A stretch of 11,072 nucleotides of DNA from Pelagophyceae sp. CCMP2097 (taxonomy: Eukaryota; Sar; Pelagophyceae). The stretch covers positions 38,940-50,011 of the forward strand of contig MU657547.1 of NCBI GenBank assembly GCA_026770575.1, read 5' to 3'. A model generated the notes under the pieces. That model was given only the letters and a program-made list of their open reading frames with translations. It did no database searches and was not told the origin of the DNA. Positions 1-8,171 of this stretch are shown here, one piece after another. Each line of letters starts with the position of its first letter. Position 1 is the first letter of the stretch. A program made the translations under genes and the position numbers.

Positions 1-8
1 CGAACTGA

Positions 9-47
9 CTACCCTCGCCCACGACCGACCTACCCTCGCCCACGACC
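9..47 (+). repeat. Imperfect 21-bp direct tandem repeat
   Basis: The run ctaccctcgcccacgacc occurs at 9-26 and again at 30-47, giving a 21-bp period. Read in the frame of the first gene it encodes LPSPTTD followed by LPSPTTS, a low-complexity Pro/Ser/Thr linker. Confidence 0.7.
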
Positions 48-1178
48 TCACCGAATCCCTCTTATCCACCAGCTCCGAAGCCCGGCGACCCCTATTGTAG
101 TGGAAGTCGAAGCCGGCCGGGCGACGAGGACAACCCGCCGCCGTGCTTCTTTTGGCACGGCCTCGGCCGCGGGCGCGGGCCGGCGGGCGCGCACGCCAAG
201 GGCGTCAAGGACATCTTCCGTGCGGCCGAGTATTACGGTTTCGACGCCTCGAGGCTCGAACGGCGGCGCCTTCTCCTTTAACGGCACCGGCAAGGACAAA
301 GAGTTCTGGCCGCCGGTCAAAGACGCGCTCACGCTGCTCGTGGAGAGCGGCATGGATGTCGACAAAGCGGCGGCCATCGTCGAGAAATACGACGGCCCGA
401 CGGCCAAGTCTCCCAAGAAAGGCAAGGCCCTGAGGATGGACAGACGGTACGACGCCAGCCAAGGGCAAGGCTCGCCAGCCCCGGCGGCCACGCTTCGCGC
501 TGTGTCCATGCGTCAGACGGTGCCGCCGACCGACGCCTTCGGCATTTTTTCGGCCGCGGCTGGCGCCGACGTCGCGGCGCCCGCCCCAGCCGCACTCGCG
601 CGCGACGTGCGCGTCGTGGTCGACGACGGCCCGTCGTGGCGGCGGGCGCCGACGCCGACGCCGACCGGCAGCTCGTTCTCCCGACGGCAAGCCCGCCCGT
701 GTCACCCGTCTCGCACGTGCTGCGGCGCGCTGCCACGTCGCCGGCGACGCCAAGCCCCGGGCGCATGCGCGCCGCGGACTACATGCTCTCCGACCACGAG
801 CGCAACGCGACGCTCCAGAGCACCAAGCAAGAGGCGGTGCAGGCCGGACCGCCGGTGCTGCACGTCAAGATCATCTTTTCCGGCCAGCCCATCACCTTCC
901 TCCCGCTCGACCCCGAGAAGTGCTTCTTGGCGCTCTTCGGCGTGGCACCACCGCTTCCGCAGATGGCCTCGCTCAGCGCGACGGTCGTCAGCAGCCGCTT
1001 GCACGGCATTTGCGTCTACGCCGACTCGCTCGTGGTCGACTTCTTCATCAACGTCGGCGCGCGCCAGTCGTGGATCGACGTCTTCGGCTACGGATCTGCC
1101 GCGAAGAAGGCGGTCTTCGTGGGCAATCAGCCGGTCAAGCTCGTGATCTGCAACACGATCCTGCACGGCTCGTACTAG
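9..1178 (+). CDS. Unrecognised protein, 5' end missing, at least two exons with one unresolved frame change
   Basis: I do not recognise this protein. Three segments read like real protein. The first, from about 9 to 255, is Pro-rich and then contains CFFWHGLGRGRG and KDIFRAAEYYGF. The second, from about 260 to 606, contains KEFWPPVKDALTLLVESGMD. The third, 672-1178, contains HVKIIFSGQPITFLPLDPEK and ends GSY-stop. Segments two and three join cleanly across a 65-nt GTGCGC...CAG intron (607-671), both ends in phase 0. Segments one and two lie in different frames. A GTGCGG donor at 220 with an acceptor at 301 would join them but discards good-looking protein on both sides, so a 1-bp frameshift near 250-262 is equally possible. 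No in-frame ATG lies upstream and a stop sits at 6-8, so the true start is in an exon outside the window. The C-terminal part is rich in beta-prone hydrophobic stretches. There is no signal peptide or transmembrane segment in what is visible. Confidence 0.55.
607..671 (+). other. Intron in the unrecognised first gene (65 nt)
   Basis: It begins GTGCGC and ends CGGCAG. Removing it joins frame 1 (..ALARD) to frame 3 (LVLPTASPP..) in phase 0. The donor hexamer matches those of the better-supported introns elsewhere in the window. Confidence 0.6.
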
Positions 1179-1227
1179 AAGGCTCTTGGCCACTGCCGCC
1201 GTGCCTCTGCGCTCTTCTCCTTGACGA

Positions 1228-1287
1228 CCACCACTTTTTGCTCCACCACTTTTTGCTCCACCACCTTTTGCTCCACCACCTTTTGCT
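1228..1287 (+). repeat. Four tandem copies of a 15-bp pyrimidine-rich unit
   Basis: The unit is ccaccactttttgct, repeated head to tail at 1228, 1243, 1258 and 1273. The first two copies read CACTTTTT and the last two CACCTTTT, so the array looks built from pairwise-similar copies. It lies about 50 bp after the stop codon of the upstream gene, probably in its 3' UTR. Confidence 0.9.
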
Positions 1288-1440
1288 CACCCACCCACCT
1301 AAAACGGCCACGCCCCTCGCCCGCCCACACTGTGCTGGAAAGGACTAGCCAGCCATCGCGCCAATGCGAAAAAAGGCTGCGAGCGTTGGAAATGAGCCGC
1401 CGACGGGACACGCCTGTGAAGTGACCTTTACAAGTACGGA

Positions 1441-1471
1441 CCCACTCGAGTGACTTCACTCAATGAGTGGG
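1441..1471. repeat. Nested palindrome (possible cruciform)
   Basis: Outer arms cccactc (1441-1447) and gagtggg (1465-1471) are perfect complements. Inside them gagtgacttcactc forms a second 6-bp stem with a 2-nt loop. Function is unknown. Confidence 0.5.
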
Positions 1472-1705
1472 AAAGCCAACGACAGGTCGGCGGATGGACG
1501 CCACGACGGGTCGGCGTACGCCACTCGTGGCGACCGTCCGCCCTCTCCTCTGGGCCCACTCGACCTTTATTGCCATCACCTCTCCAGTTTTCTCTTGCCG
1601 GGATATACTAGTAAATAAACACCCTCATGCCCTCATATACGGCCCCATTAGCCCATATTGGGTAGACTGGACCCCCATAAGGCCCAGGGCCCGGAAAAGT
1701 GCGCA

Positions 1706-1751
1706 GGTGCGGGTGCAAGTGAACGAAGTTCATTTCGCCCGCATCCGCACC
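1706..1751. repeat. Imperfect hairpin in the spacer upstream of the methyltransferase-like gene
   Basis: The left arm ggtgcgggtgc (1706-1716) pairs with gcatccgcacc (1741-1751) at 10 of 11 positions. Inside, aagtgaac pairs with gttcattt at 7 of 8 positions around a 3-nt loop, with a 5-nt bulge (1736-1740) on the right side. It could fold as RNA or bind a protein dimer. No known RNA family is recognised. Confidence 0.45.
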
Positions 1752-1912
1752 CACCCAGCGAAGCTGAACCGAGGCACGTGTGTCCGGGGTTTCTCGAATC
1801 AGATGTCCGTCGTAATGCCAACCGTTGGTGACCGTGTCGCCCAAAAGCCATCTGGGCTCCGAGGTGGTGACGCTCGTTGCTCAAGGGCGGTCCCCATCCC
1901 TCGAGCATCGAC

Positions 1913-3646
1913 ATGGGCAACATCATGTGCAGCAGCTTCGACCCATTCGAGAACAACAATGCTCCCTTGGAGGGTCCCGGCGAAGGGTGCCGACCGGCGC
2001 CCGCGTTTGCGGCGCCTCGCCTCGACCCGAGCCGCACGTGACACGCGTAGGCCGGCGGACTCGGCGGTGGCGGCGGCCGCGCCGGTGCGCGGCATCGACG
2101 CGTCGGTCAAGGACGCGCCTCTGCGGCGCGCGTCGGACGCCGCGCGCGGGCGGTGTCGCGCAGTGAGCCCCGACGCGGCGCCGACCGTGTCGACGAGCGA
2201 CCTGGCGCAGTTCGTCGGGTCGCTGGGGCGGGCGTCGTACGCCGCGGCGCTGCCGGAGGACGACGACGACGAGTCGCTCGCCTCGTCGATGGACGACTCG
2301 GTGGCGTCGCTCCTCTCCGCCAGCGGCGACAGCGGCCTCGTGGCGCAGTCGCTTGCGCGCCGGCAGCGGCGGCAGCGGGCACGCACGTACCAGCGGCCGT
2401 CGCAGCCGACGCCGCCGCAGACGCCGGCGGGCGGCGCGGCGCCGGCCGACGGCCCGGCGCCGAGGAAGCGCAAGGACGCGGCTTCGGTCTGCGAGGCGCT
2501 GCGGCGCGTGCTCGACGGCCTCTTCGACGTCTCCGTCGAAGCGCGGCGCTGCGAGGCGCGCGGCGCCGCCGCTGGCGACAACGCGGCGGCGGCCAAGGCG
2601 CGGACGTCGCTACGGCTGCTCGTCCGCGCGGCGCTGGCGGCGCGCGTCGAGGTGCGGCGCGACCTCGAGCTTGTGCTTCTCGGTGACGGGTCAGTCTCCG
2701 CGCGCGCGCGCAAGGCGATGCTCGACGCTTTGCGGCGACGCCTCGACTCTTTACACGACGGTGGCAGCGGCGCGCGCTTCTCCGTCGCGGCCGCGCGGCG
2801 CGACGCGGACCGGCGCGACCAGCGCTGCGTCACGTTCCTGCGGGCGCAGCAGGTCAGCGACGCCGCCGCCGTGTGGCGCTTGGAGGCGCTCGGGCGGTTC
2901 CTGCCCGCGCTGCGCGAACTCGAGCGGGGCTGGGCCTTTCAAAAGGCGCTGCTGCTGGACCAGCTCCGCCTCGCGCGCGACGTGCCGGCGGCGGCGGGCG
3001 GCGCGTCACTGCCGCGGCACGACCGCGACGCGCTCGCCTACGGGACGACGCCGTTTTCGAGTATTTGCAAGGTTTTCGCGCACCCAGCCTGCGCCGCCGC
3101 CCGGGCGAGGTGCGCGCGCGACACCGGCGCCGACGCCTGCCTCGTCCTGGGGGCGAGCTCGGGCGCCCTCGTCGCCTACGCCGCCGCGCTCGGCCTCCGC
3201 GCAGTCGGCGTCGAGGTGCGCAGTCCCGTCTCGCAGAGTCGCATAGAAGAGGCCCCCATCCTTTGCAACTGTCCGACGCCCGCGCGCAGGTCGTGCCGAC
3301 GCTCGTGGCGGTGGCGCGGCGCCTGGCGTGCACGTTTTCGCCGAATCTGCCGCTGGCCGAAGAGGACTTCGTTTGTGCGGACCTCCGTGATTCGTCCGAC
3401 GCGGCGCTGCACCCCCTCTTCCGATCCGCATCCATCGTCGTCGTCACGTCGACGTGCTGGGATGTCGGCCTGAAGCGCACCGTGCGCGCCGCGCTCGCGC
3501 AGCACGCCGCGAAAGGCACAATCGTCGTCGACTACGAGCCGGGCCTCGACGGCGACGCAAACTTCCGCAAGGAGGCTGTCGTCCACGTCCCAGTCTCCTG
3601 GTGCCTCGACTCGGCCCTGCCCATCCACCTCTACTCGCGCCTCTGA
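1913..3646 (+). CDS. Class I SAM-dependent methyltransferase-like protein (3 exons, about 531 aa)
   Basis: Exons are 1913-1986, 2051-3215 and 3290-3646. The start is chosen because MGNIMCSSFDPFE reads well and offers a myristoylatable Gly2 plus a palmitoylatable Cys6, like dually acylated membrane-tethered proteins. Residues about 25-170 are low complexity, with an acidic run (EDDDDES) and a basic PRKRK patch. Residues about 175-350 are probably helical. At 355 a YGTTPFSS motif opens the likely catalytic part. CLVLGASSGALVAY then AVGVE (about 388-413) resembles methyltransferase motif I plus the acidic residue ending strand 2. The second intron is spliced inside GVE|VVPTLVAVARRL. IVVVTSTCWD and GTIVVDYEPG follow, in the places of motif IV and the later strands. 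The layout recalls DOT1-type lysine methyltransferases, but I do not see enough to assign a substrate. Motif I lacks the usual GxGxG, so loss of activity is possible. Confidence 0.65.
1987..2050 (+). other. Intron 1 of the methyltransferase-like gene (64 nt)
   Basis: GTGCCG...GCGTAG. It is a phase 2 intron that joins GEG to PADSAVAAAAP and removes the stop codon at 2039-2041 that would otherwise end the MGN reading frame after 42 codons. Confidence 0.55.
3216..3289 (+). other. Intron 2 of the methyltransferase-like gene (74 nt)
   Basis: GTGCGC...GCGCAG in phase 0. Its removal changes reading frame and produces the continuous motif AVGVEVVPTLVAVA, which fits the expected strand-helix after methyltransferase motif I. 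Confidence 0.75.
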
Positions 3647-3753
3647 CGCGCCGGCGGCGGGGCCCGTAAGGCGTTTTTCCGCCGTCCAAAAGGAGAGCCT
3701 CAGTGGAGCGTTCAAAAGGCCCTTCTCGGTGGGTCTTCGAGTTACGGGCGCCC
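3647..3753. repeat. Convergent 3' intergenic gap bounded by short inverted repeats
   Basis: gggcccgtaa (3660-3669) faces ttacgggcgccc (3742-3753). The arms are complementary apart from a 2-base insertion in the right arm. Between them lie two copies of a T(T/C)CAAAAGG motif (3684-3693 and 3711-3720). The right arm ends exactly at the stop codon of the minus-strand gene. The gap must hold the 3' ends of two convergent transcripts. Confidence 0.5.
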
Positions 3754-5358
3754 TTAGTGCATGCGGAACGTGAGGTTGAGGCGGCCGGGCTTCAACGCGA
3801 GGCCGGGCGTGGGCTTGCGGCCCTCGAGGATTTTCTCGACGCCGTGGTAAACGAGGCGGGCGGGGCCGCCGAAGACTAAGAAGTCGCCCGAGCCGAGCTG
3901 GATGCGCGTGAGCCCGTCGTTTGCAGCGCCCGACAGCCCCGAATCCACGCCGGGGCGGCGGTCCGCGAAGACGAAGTCCGCCGCGGCCCCGATGGAGATG
4001 GAGACAACGGGCGAGCCGGAATCGAGCGTCCCGCGCCGCTCCGATGTGTCCTGGTGCAGGCCCATCTTGCCCTGCGCCGTGTAAAAGTTGGCGAGGAGCA
4101 GGTCCGGGTCGAAGCGCGTCGTGGAACCGAGCACCGAAGCGTCCACGGCCACGGCCTGGCCCACGACCCACGTCGCGAGCGCCCGCAAAGCGTCGGGCAC
4201 CGGCGGCAGGCCAGAGTCGACGTAGCCCTTGGTCTCTGCATCCCAGCGCAGCCCGAAGCAGCTCATGCGGCAGTGCAGCCGGTTGCCGTTGTCAAACTCC
4301 GGGTACACGAAAGTCCCCGCCGCATGCGCCACGTCGACGACGGCCTGCGTGCGGGTTTATGAGTCGGGGTCTGACTTGGGCGGACGGCCTCTGGGCCATG
4401 GACACTTCACGGCCTCTGCGGACGCGGGCTGCGCACCTGCTGCGCGTCGGCGGCGAGCGCGCCTCGGAGGAGGACGAGGCCCGGCCGCAGCGCGACGGCG
4501 CCGCGCGTCCGCTCAGCCGGCCGATCGACGACGCGCCTCGGCGCGAGCGGCGGGAACGCTTGGGCTGCGGGGGTTTCGCAGAGCGAGAGCAGCGTCGCGG
4601 CCGCGAGGCCCGCGTCGGCGGCGTGGCCCTCGCGCACGATGGAGAACGGCGCGTCGGGCGGCGGCGGCGGCACGAACGTCGACGCGGCGGCGCTGAGCTG
4701 CGGCGCGGCGCACGGCGGCTCCTCGTACTCGGGCACGGCGCGCGCGGAAGCGACGCCCGACGCGGGGCCGTCGTCGTCGGACTCCTCGACGACGCGGCGG
4801 CCGGCGAGGTCGATTGCGAACGTCGTGCGCTGGTCCGAGACGGCGGCGCGGCGGGCCTCCTCGTTGGCCCAGGCCTGGGCGGCCTCGGCGGGCGAGGCCC
4901 AGGGCGAGGTCGCGACGCTGTACCAGTCGCACTCGTCGTCGATGACGGCCGTGCGCTGCGCGCAGTCGCGGTCGTACTCGACCAAGCGCGACTGGAGCGC
5001 GACGGCCTTGTCCAGCGACGCGTCCTCGACATCCGCGTCGCCGTGCCGCAGCTGCTCCGACAGAGCGTCGTAGCAAAACGCGCACCGGCCCCAGCTCGCC
5101 CGCGCCTGAGAACACCGCGCCACCTAAGCGCGCCCTCAGGAAAGGCGCTCAGGAATTCGCTCGGCTGCGACGGTCCCCGCGCCTTCGCCGTCGCACCGCG
5201 CGGGCGTAGGCGTTTGTGGCGACCTCGTCCTTGTCCTTGCGGCGCGCGACGACGACAGTGTTGACAAAGCCGCAGCGGAGGCAATTTAAGCATTCTCGAG
5301 CCTCGGGCTTCGCATCGGCGGCAGCCTTCTTGAAGCGGCCCTTTGGGATGCTCGCCAT
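3754..5358 (-). CDS. TRIP4/ASC-1 zinc-finger - AlkB dioxygenase fusion (3 exons, about 473-479 aa)
   Basis: Exons run 5358-5197, 5123 (or 5105)-4437 and 4344-3754. MASIPKGRFKK is the first in-frame Met. Residues below assume the 473-aa form. C23, C26 and C29, then C62 and C65 (GRCAFC), resemble the C2HC5 finger of TRIP4. DRDCAQRTAVIDDECDWY (99-116) and FAIDLAGRRVVEE (150-162) match the conserved post-finger block of human TRIP4. An acidic/Pro-rich linker follows, then VALRPGLVLLRGAL begins the AlkB fold within the same exon. Exon 3 completes it: HCRMSCFGLRWD, iron-binding LHQDTSE (H374, D376), VVSISIGAAADFVF, VYHGVE (H444) and RLNLTFR (R465, R471 for 2-oxoglutarate). All catalytic residues are present. 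Human TRIP4 ends in an ASCH domain, and here AlkB takes its place. The expected role is oxidative removal of alkyl groups from DNA or RNA, targeted by the TRIP4 part. Substrate is not determinable here. Confidence 0.88.
4345..4436 (-). other. Intron 2 of the TRIP4-AlkB gene (92 nt)
   Basis: On the minus strand it begins GTGCGC and ends ACGCAG, in phase 0. Splicing joins LAADAQQ to AVVDVAHAAGTF inside the AlkB fold and skips a stop that closes exon 2's frame. Confidence 0.85.
5124..5196 (-). other. Intron 1 of the TRIP4-AlkB gene (73 or 91 nt)
   Basis: The donor is GTGCGA at 5196. Two acceptors keep phase 0: CTTAG ending at 5124 (73 nt) and TCTCAG ending at 5106 (91 nt). They differ by six residues (VARCSQ), one of them a cysteine that could matter to the zinc finger. 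The shorter form fits the window's usual intron size, but the choice is open. Confidence 0.75.
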
Positions 5359-5532
5359 CCCGGCGCCGCCGACCGGAAAACGCGGCACTCGGAGGCACGG
5401 GCGCGACGGCGGCGGCGGAAGGCGCGTCAAAGGGGGCGCACGGACAGTTGCCTCTTCGCCGACTTTGTGGAAGTCGGCGAGGACCCTTTAAGGCCCTTCG
5501 CCTCTGCGCGCCACGCCGCCGCCCGCGGGCTC
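5359..5532. promoter_or_regulatory. 174-bp divergent promoter region between the TRIP4-AlkB and PNPase genes
   Basis: The two start codons (5358 on minus, 5533 on plus) face away from each other across this gap, so it must carry both promoters unless an upstream exon exists. The only notable sequence is ccctttaaggcccttcgcc near 5484-5502, related to a motif seen at 3711 and 9351. No TATA or CCAAT box is visible. Confidence 0.5.
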
Positions 5533-8171
5533 ATGTCGTTCCGCGTGGTGATCCCGCGGCCTGGGTCGGCGATGCGCATCGCCGCCGGCGGCGCGGCGGC
5601 GTTTGCGGACGGGTCGTGCGTGGCGTCGCGAGGTGGCACCGTCGTCCACGCCTCGGCCATCTGGCGGCGCGCGCCGCTGGCGACGGCGTCGGGCGACGAC
5701 GGCACGCCGCTGATCATCGAGTACCGCCACCGCGCATCTGCCGGCGGCGTCATCCCGGGCACGGGCGTCAAGCGCGACCCCGTGCGCGGCGGCGAGGCCG
5801 AGATCCTGGCCGCGCGCGCGCTGGACCGCGCGATGCGCCCACGCTTCAAGTCGGAGACGGCGTGCTACGAGACGGTCCATGTCACCGCGACGGTGCATGC
5901 GTCGGATGGCGTCTACGACCCCGTGGCCCTCGCCTCGAACGCGTGCGCAGCCGCCCTCGAGCTCGCGCGCGTGCCCTGGGCCGGGCCGCCGGGCACCGTG
6001 CGCGTCGGCGCCGGCGCCGTCGACGGTGCGCCCTTTAGGAGATGCCGCGGCCCGGACCTAATACCCTCGCTTTCCCCCGCGTAGGCGAGGTGTGGCACGT
6101 CGACCCGACGCTGCAGCAGCTGACCGAGGGCGGCTTCGACCTCCTCTACGCGGCGGCGCCGACGGACGAGCCCTCGGCGCTCATGGTCGAGCTCGGGTGC
6201 ATGCCGCGCTACACCAACTCGCAGGTGAGCGCGGCCATCGCCGAGGCGCACGGCGCCGCGTGCGTCGTCGCCGACGCCGTTTCCGAGCTCGCGCGCCTCT
6301 GCCGCGACCGCTACCCGATGCCCGGCCGCGACGCGCCGCCCGAGGAGGCCGTCCTCGCCGAGGCGCTGGCTTTGGCGCGGGCCGAGGCGCGCGCTTTCGA
6401 GGACCGCTATGTACACATGTACCGCGGCTACTCACCGGGCGACTTGGGGACGGGAGACGTCTCTGTCGTGCTGGGCAAGAGCGCGCGCGGGAAGCTGCAG
6501 CACGAGCTCAACGCGGCGGCGAACGAAAAGTGCACCACAGCGCTCTCCGCGTTCGAGGACCACCTCGCCGTACTCGCGGCCAAGCGCGGCGTGGACCAAG
6601 TCGCGCGGTCGGCGTTTGCGCGCGCGGCGCTGGAGCAGCGCGTCGACGGCCGCAAGCCGCTGGAGCTGCGGCCGCTGCAGGTGGAGACGGATGTGCTGCC
6701 CACCGTCACGGGCGGCAACCCGCACGGCTCGGCGCGCTTCACGCGCGGCGAGACGGACGTCCTCGCCAACGTCGTCCTCGACGCGCCGCCGCAGCACCGC
6801 GTCTTTGCTCTGGACTCTGATCCGATGGCCGCGTTCCACGAGCACGCCGCGTACCGCCGCACCGACGCGCTGGCAAAGCGCAAGCGCGGCGCCGTCGACT
6901 TGCCGCCCTCGACCCTTGCCGTCCTCTCGCCCAAGCTCAACCGCGACCCCTCGGAGCCGAACATGCCCAACTTGACGAAGACTTCAAAGCCAGGCGTTTC
7001 GGGCGCCGCCGAGTCGCCCTGGGCGCCGCTGCAGCCGCTAGATGCGCTGGGGCGCCGCCTCATCGTGCACTACGAGTTCCCGTCGCACGCGACGGCGACG
7101 GCGGCGGCGTCGATGTCGGCGAACCGCCGCGCGGTGGGCCACGGCGCCCTTGCGGAGCGCGCTTTGGCGCCGCTCTTCCCGACGCGCGACGCCTTCCCGT
7201 ACACGGCACGCGTCTCCTGCGACGTTTTGGCCTCGAACGGCTCGTCGTCCATGGCCACCGTCGTGGCCGCGTCTTTGGCGCTGTTTGATGCGGGAGTGCC
7301 GCTCGTGGAGCCCGTCGCCGGCGTCTCCGTCGGCGCCGTGGGCTCCGATTCCGCCGACTTGGCGGGGCGCGGCCTCATGGTCGACCTGAATGGCACGGAG
7401 GACCACTTTGGCGACATGGACTTGAAAGTCGGCGGCACGCGGACGCGCATCACCGCGCTCCAACTCGACGTCAAGCCCAAGGACGGCGTGCCGCTGTCCG
7501 TGCTGTGTCGCGCCTTTGACGCCGCGGAAGTGGCGCGCGGCACCATCTTCGCCAAGATGGTCTCTGAAAAGGCGCCGCCGAAGAAGAAGGCGCCACGTGC
7601 GTTGACCGACGACGAGCTCGTCTCCGAAGAGACGGGCTGCCTCTTCGAGGAGATCACGCGCGCCGGCGAGGTCCGTGCGCCCCAAGCCGGCCTCGCCCAG
7701 CCGCGCGCGGATCTGCGGCCCAACGCGCCTCGAGTCCAAGTGGTCAAGTTCGACCCCGCGCGCCTCGTCGACTTGTTGGGCCGGTCCGGGTCGACTCTGA
7801 AGACGATCGAGCGGGCGCACCGCTGCACCATCGACACGTCCGTCGACGGCGAGGCCACCGTCTTCGCCAAGTTCGCGCCGGACTGCGCCGCCGCCGTCTT
7901 CGAGGTGCAGGAAATCGTCGCTGACGTCGAAATCGGCGCAGAGCTCATCGGCACCGTCATCGAGATGCGCGAGTACGGCGCCCTCGTCCGCGTCCTCCGC
8001 GACCGCGAGGGCCTGCTCCACGTCTCGCAGCTCGCCAACGCGGACGACCGCACCGAGTCGTTTTTGCCGGGCGACTCCGTCGTCGTCCGCGTCATCGGCG
8101 TCGACCCCATCCTCGGCCATGTCAAGCTCTCGCGCAAAGGCTACCCGCTCCACAACGGCGGCAAGGACTAA
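5533..8171 (+). CDS. PNP: Polynucleotide phosphorylase (PNPase), 2 exons, about 859 aa
   Basis: PNPase degrades RNA 3' to 5' with phosphate, releasing nucleoside diphosphates; in eukaryotes it works in chloroplasts or mitochondria. Exons are 5533-6025 and 6085-8171. Exon 1 and early exon 2 form the first RNase PH domain (FRVVIPRPGS.., VIPGTGVKRD, DGEVWHVDPT). A helical linker follows, then the second RNase PH domain: GSARFTRGETDVLANVVLD, RRAVGHGALAERAL, FPYTARVSCDVLASNGSSSM (phosphate-binding Ser pair) and GTEDHFGDMDLKVGG, with both conserved Asp of the catalytic site. After it come a KH domain (LVDLLGRSGSTLKTIE, GRSG loop) and an S1 domain ending HVKLSRKG. A stretch of about 50 residues rich in K/R/P near 6870-7020 is extra relative to bacterial PNPase. 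The chosen ATG starts almost at the folded core, so no organelle presequence is visible; it could lie in an unseen exon. Confidence 0.95.
6026..6084 (+). other. Intron of the PNPase gene (59 nt)
   Basis: GTGCGC...GCGTAG in phase 1, with a pyrimidine tract (ctttcccccgc) before the acceptor. Removal restores VDGEVWHVDPT, which matches the conserved (I/V)DG..V.NPT segment of PNPases, so both boundaries are firmly set. Confidence 0.93.

Larger units (their letters stand above)
1179..1912. other. 734-bp intergenic spacer, no convincing gene
   Basis: The spacer is visibly less GC-rich than the flanking genes, most strongly around 1590-1660. It holds the 15-bp tandem repeat at 1228-1287, a nested palindrome at 1441-1471 and an imperfect hairpin at 1706-1751. 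It must contain the promoter of the methyltransferase-like gene that starts at 1913, but I see no TATA box or other element I would name. Open frames crossing it lack family features and an ATG start. Confidence 0.6.

Noticed and set aside
220..301. 82-nt intron with GTGCGG donor in the first gene
   Set aside because: The donor fits the local consensus and the frame works, but the acceptor (acaaag) is poor and removal discards protein-like sequence on both sides. Left open rather than annotated.
1608..1844. 78-codon minus-strand open frame in the spacer
   Set aside because: It has no ATG start, no recognisable domain, and overlaps the imperfect hairpin. Chance openness in balanced-composition DNA is sufficient.
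1467..1912. Upstream extension of the methyltransferase-like reading frame in frame 3
   Set aside because: It lacks an ATG at the start, reads like translated spacer, and the MGNIMCSS start plus a phase-correct 64-nt intron is a better explanation. Not fully excluded.
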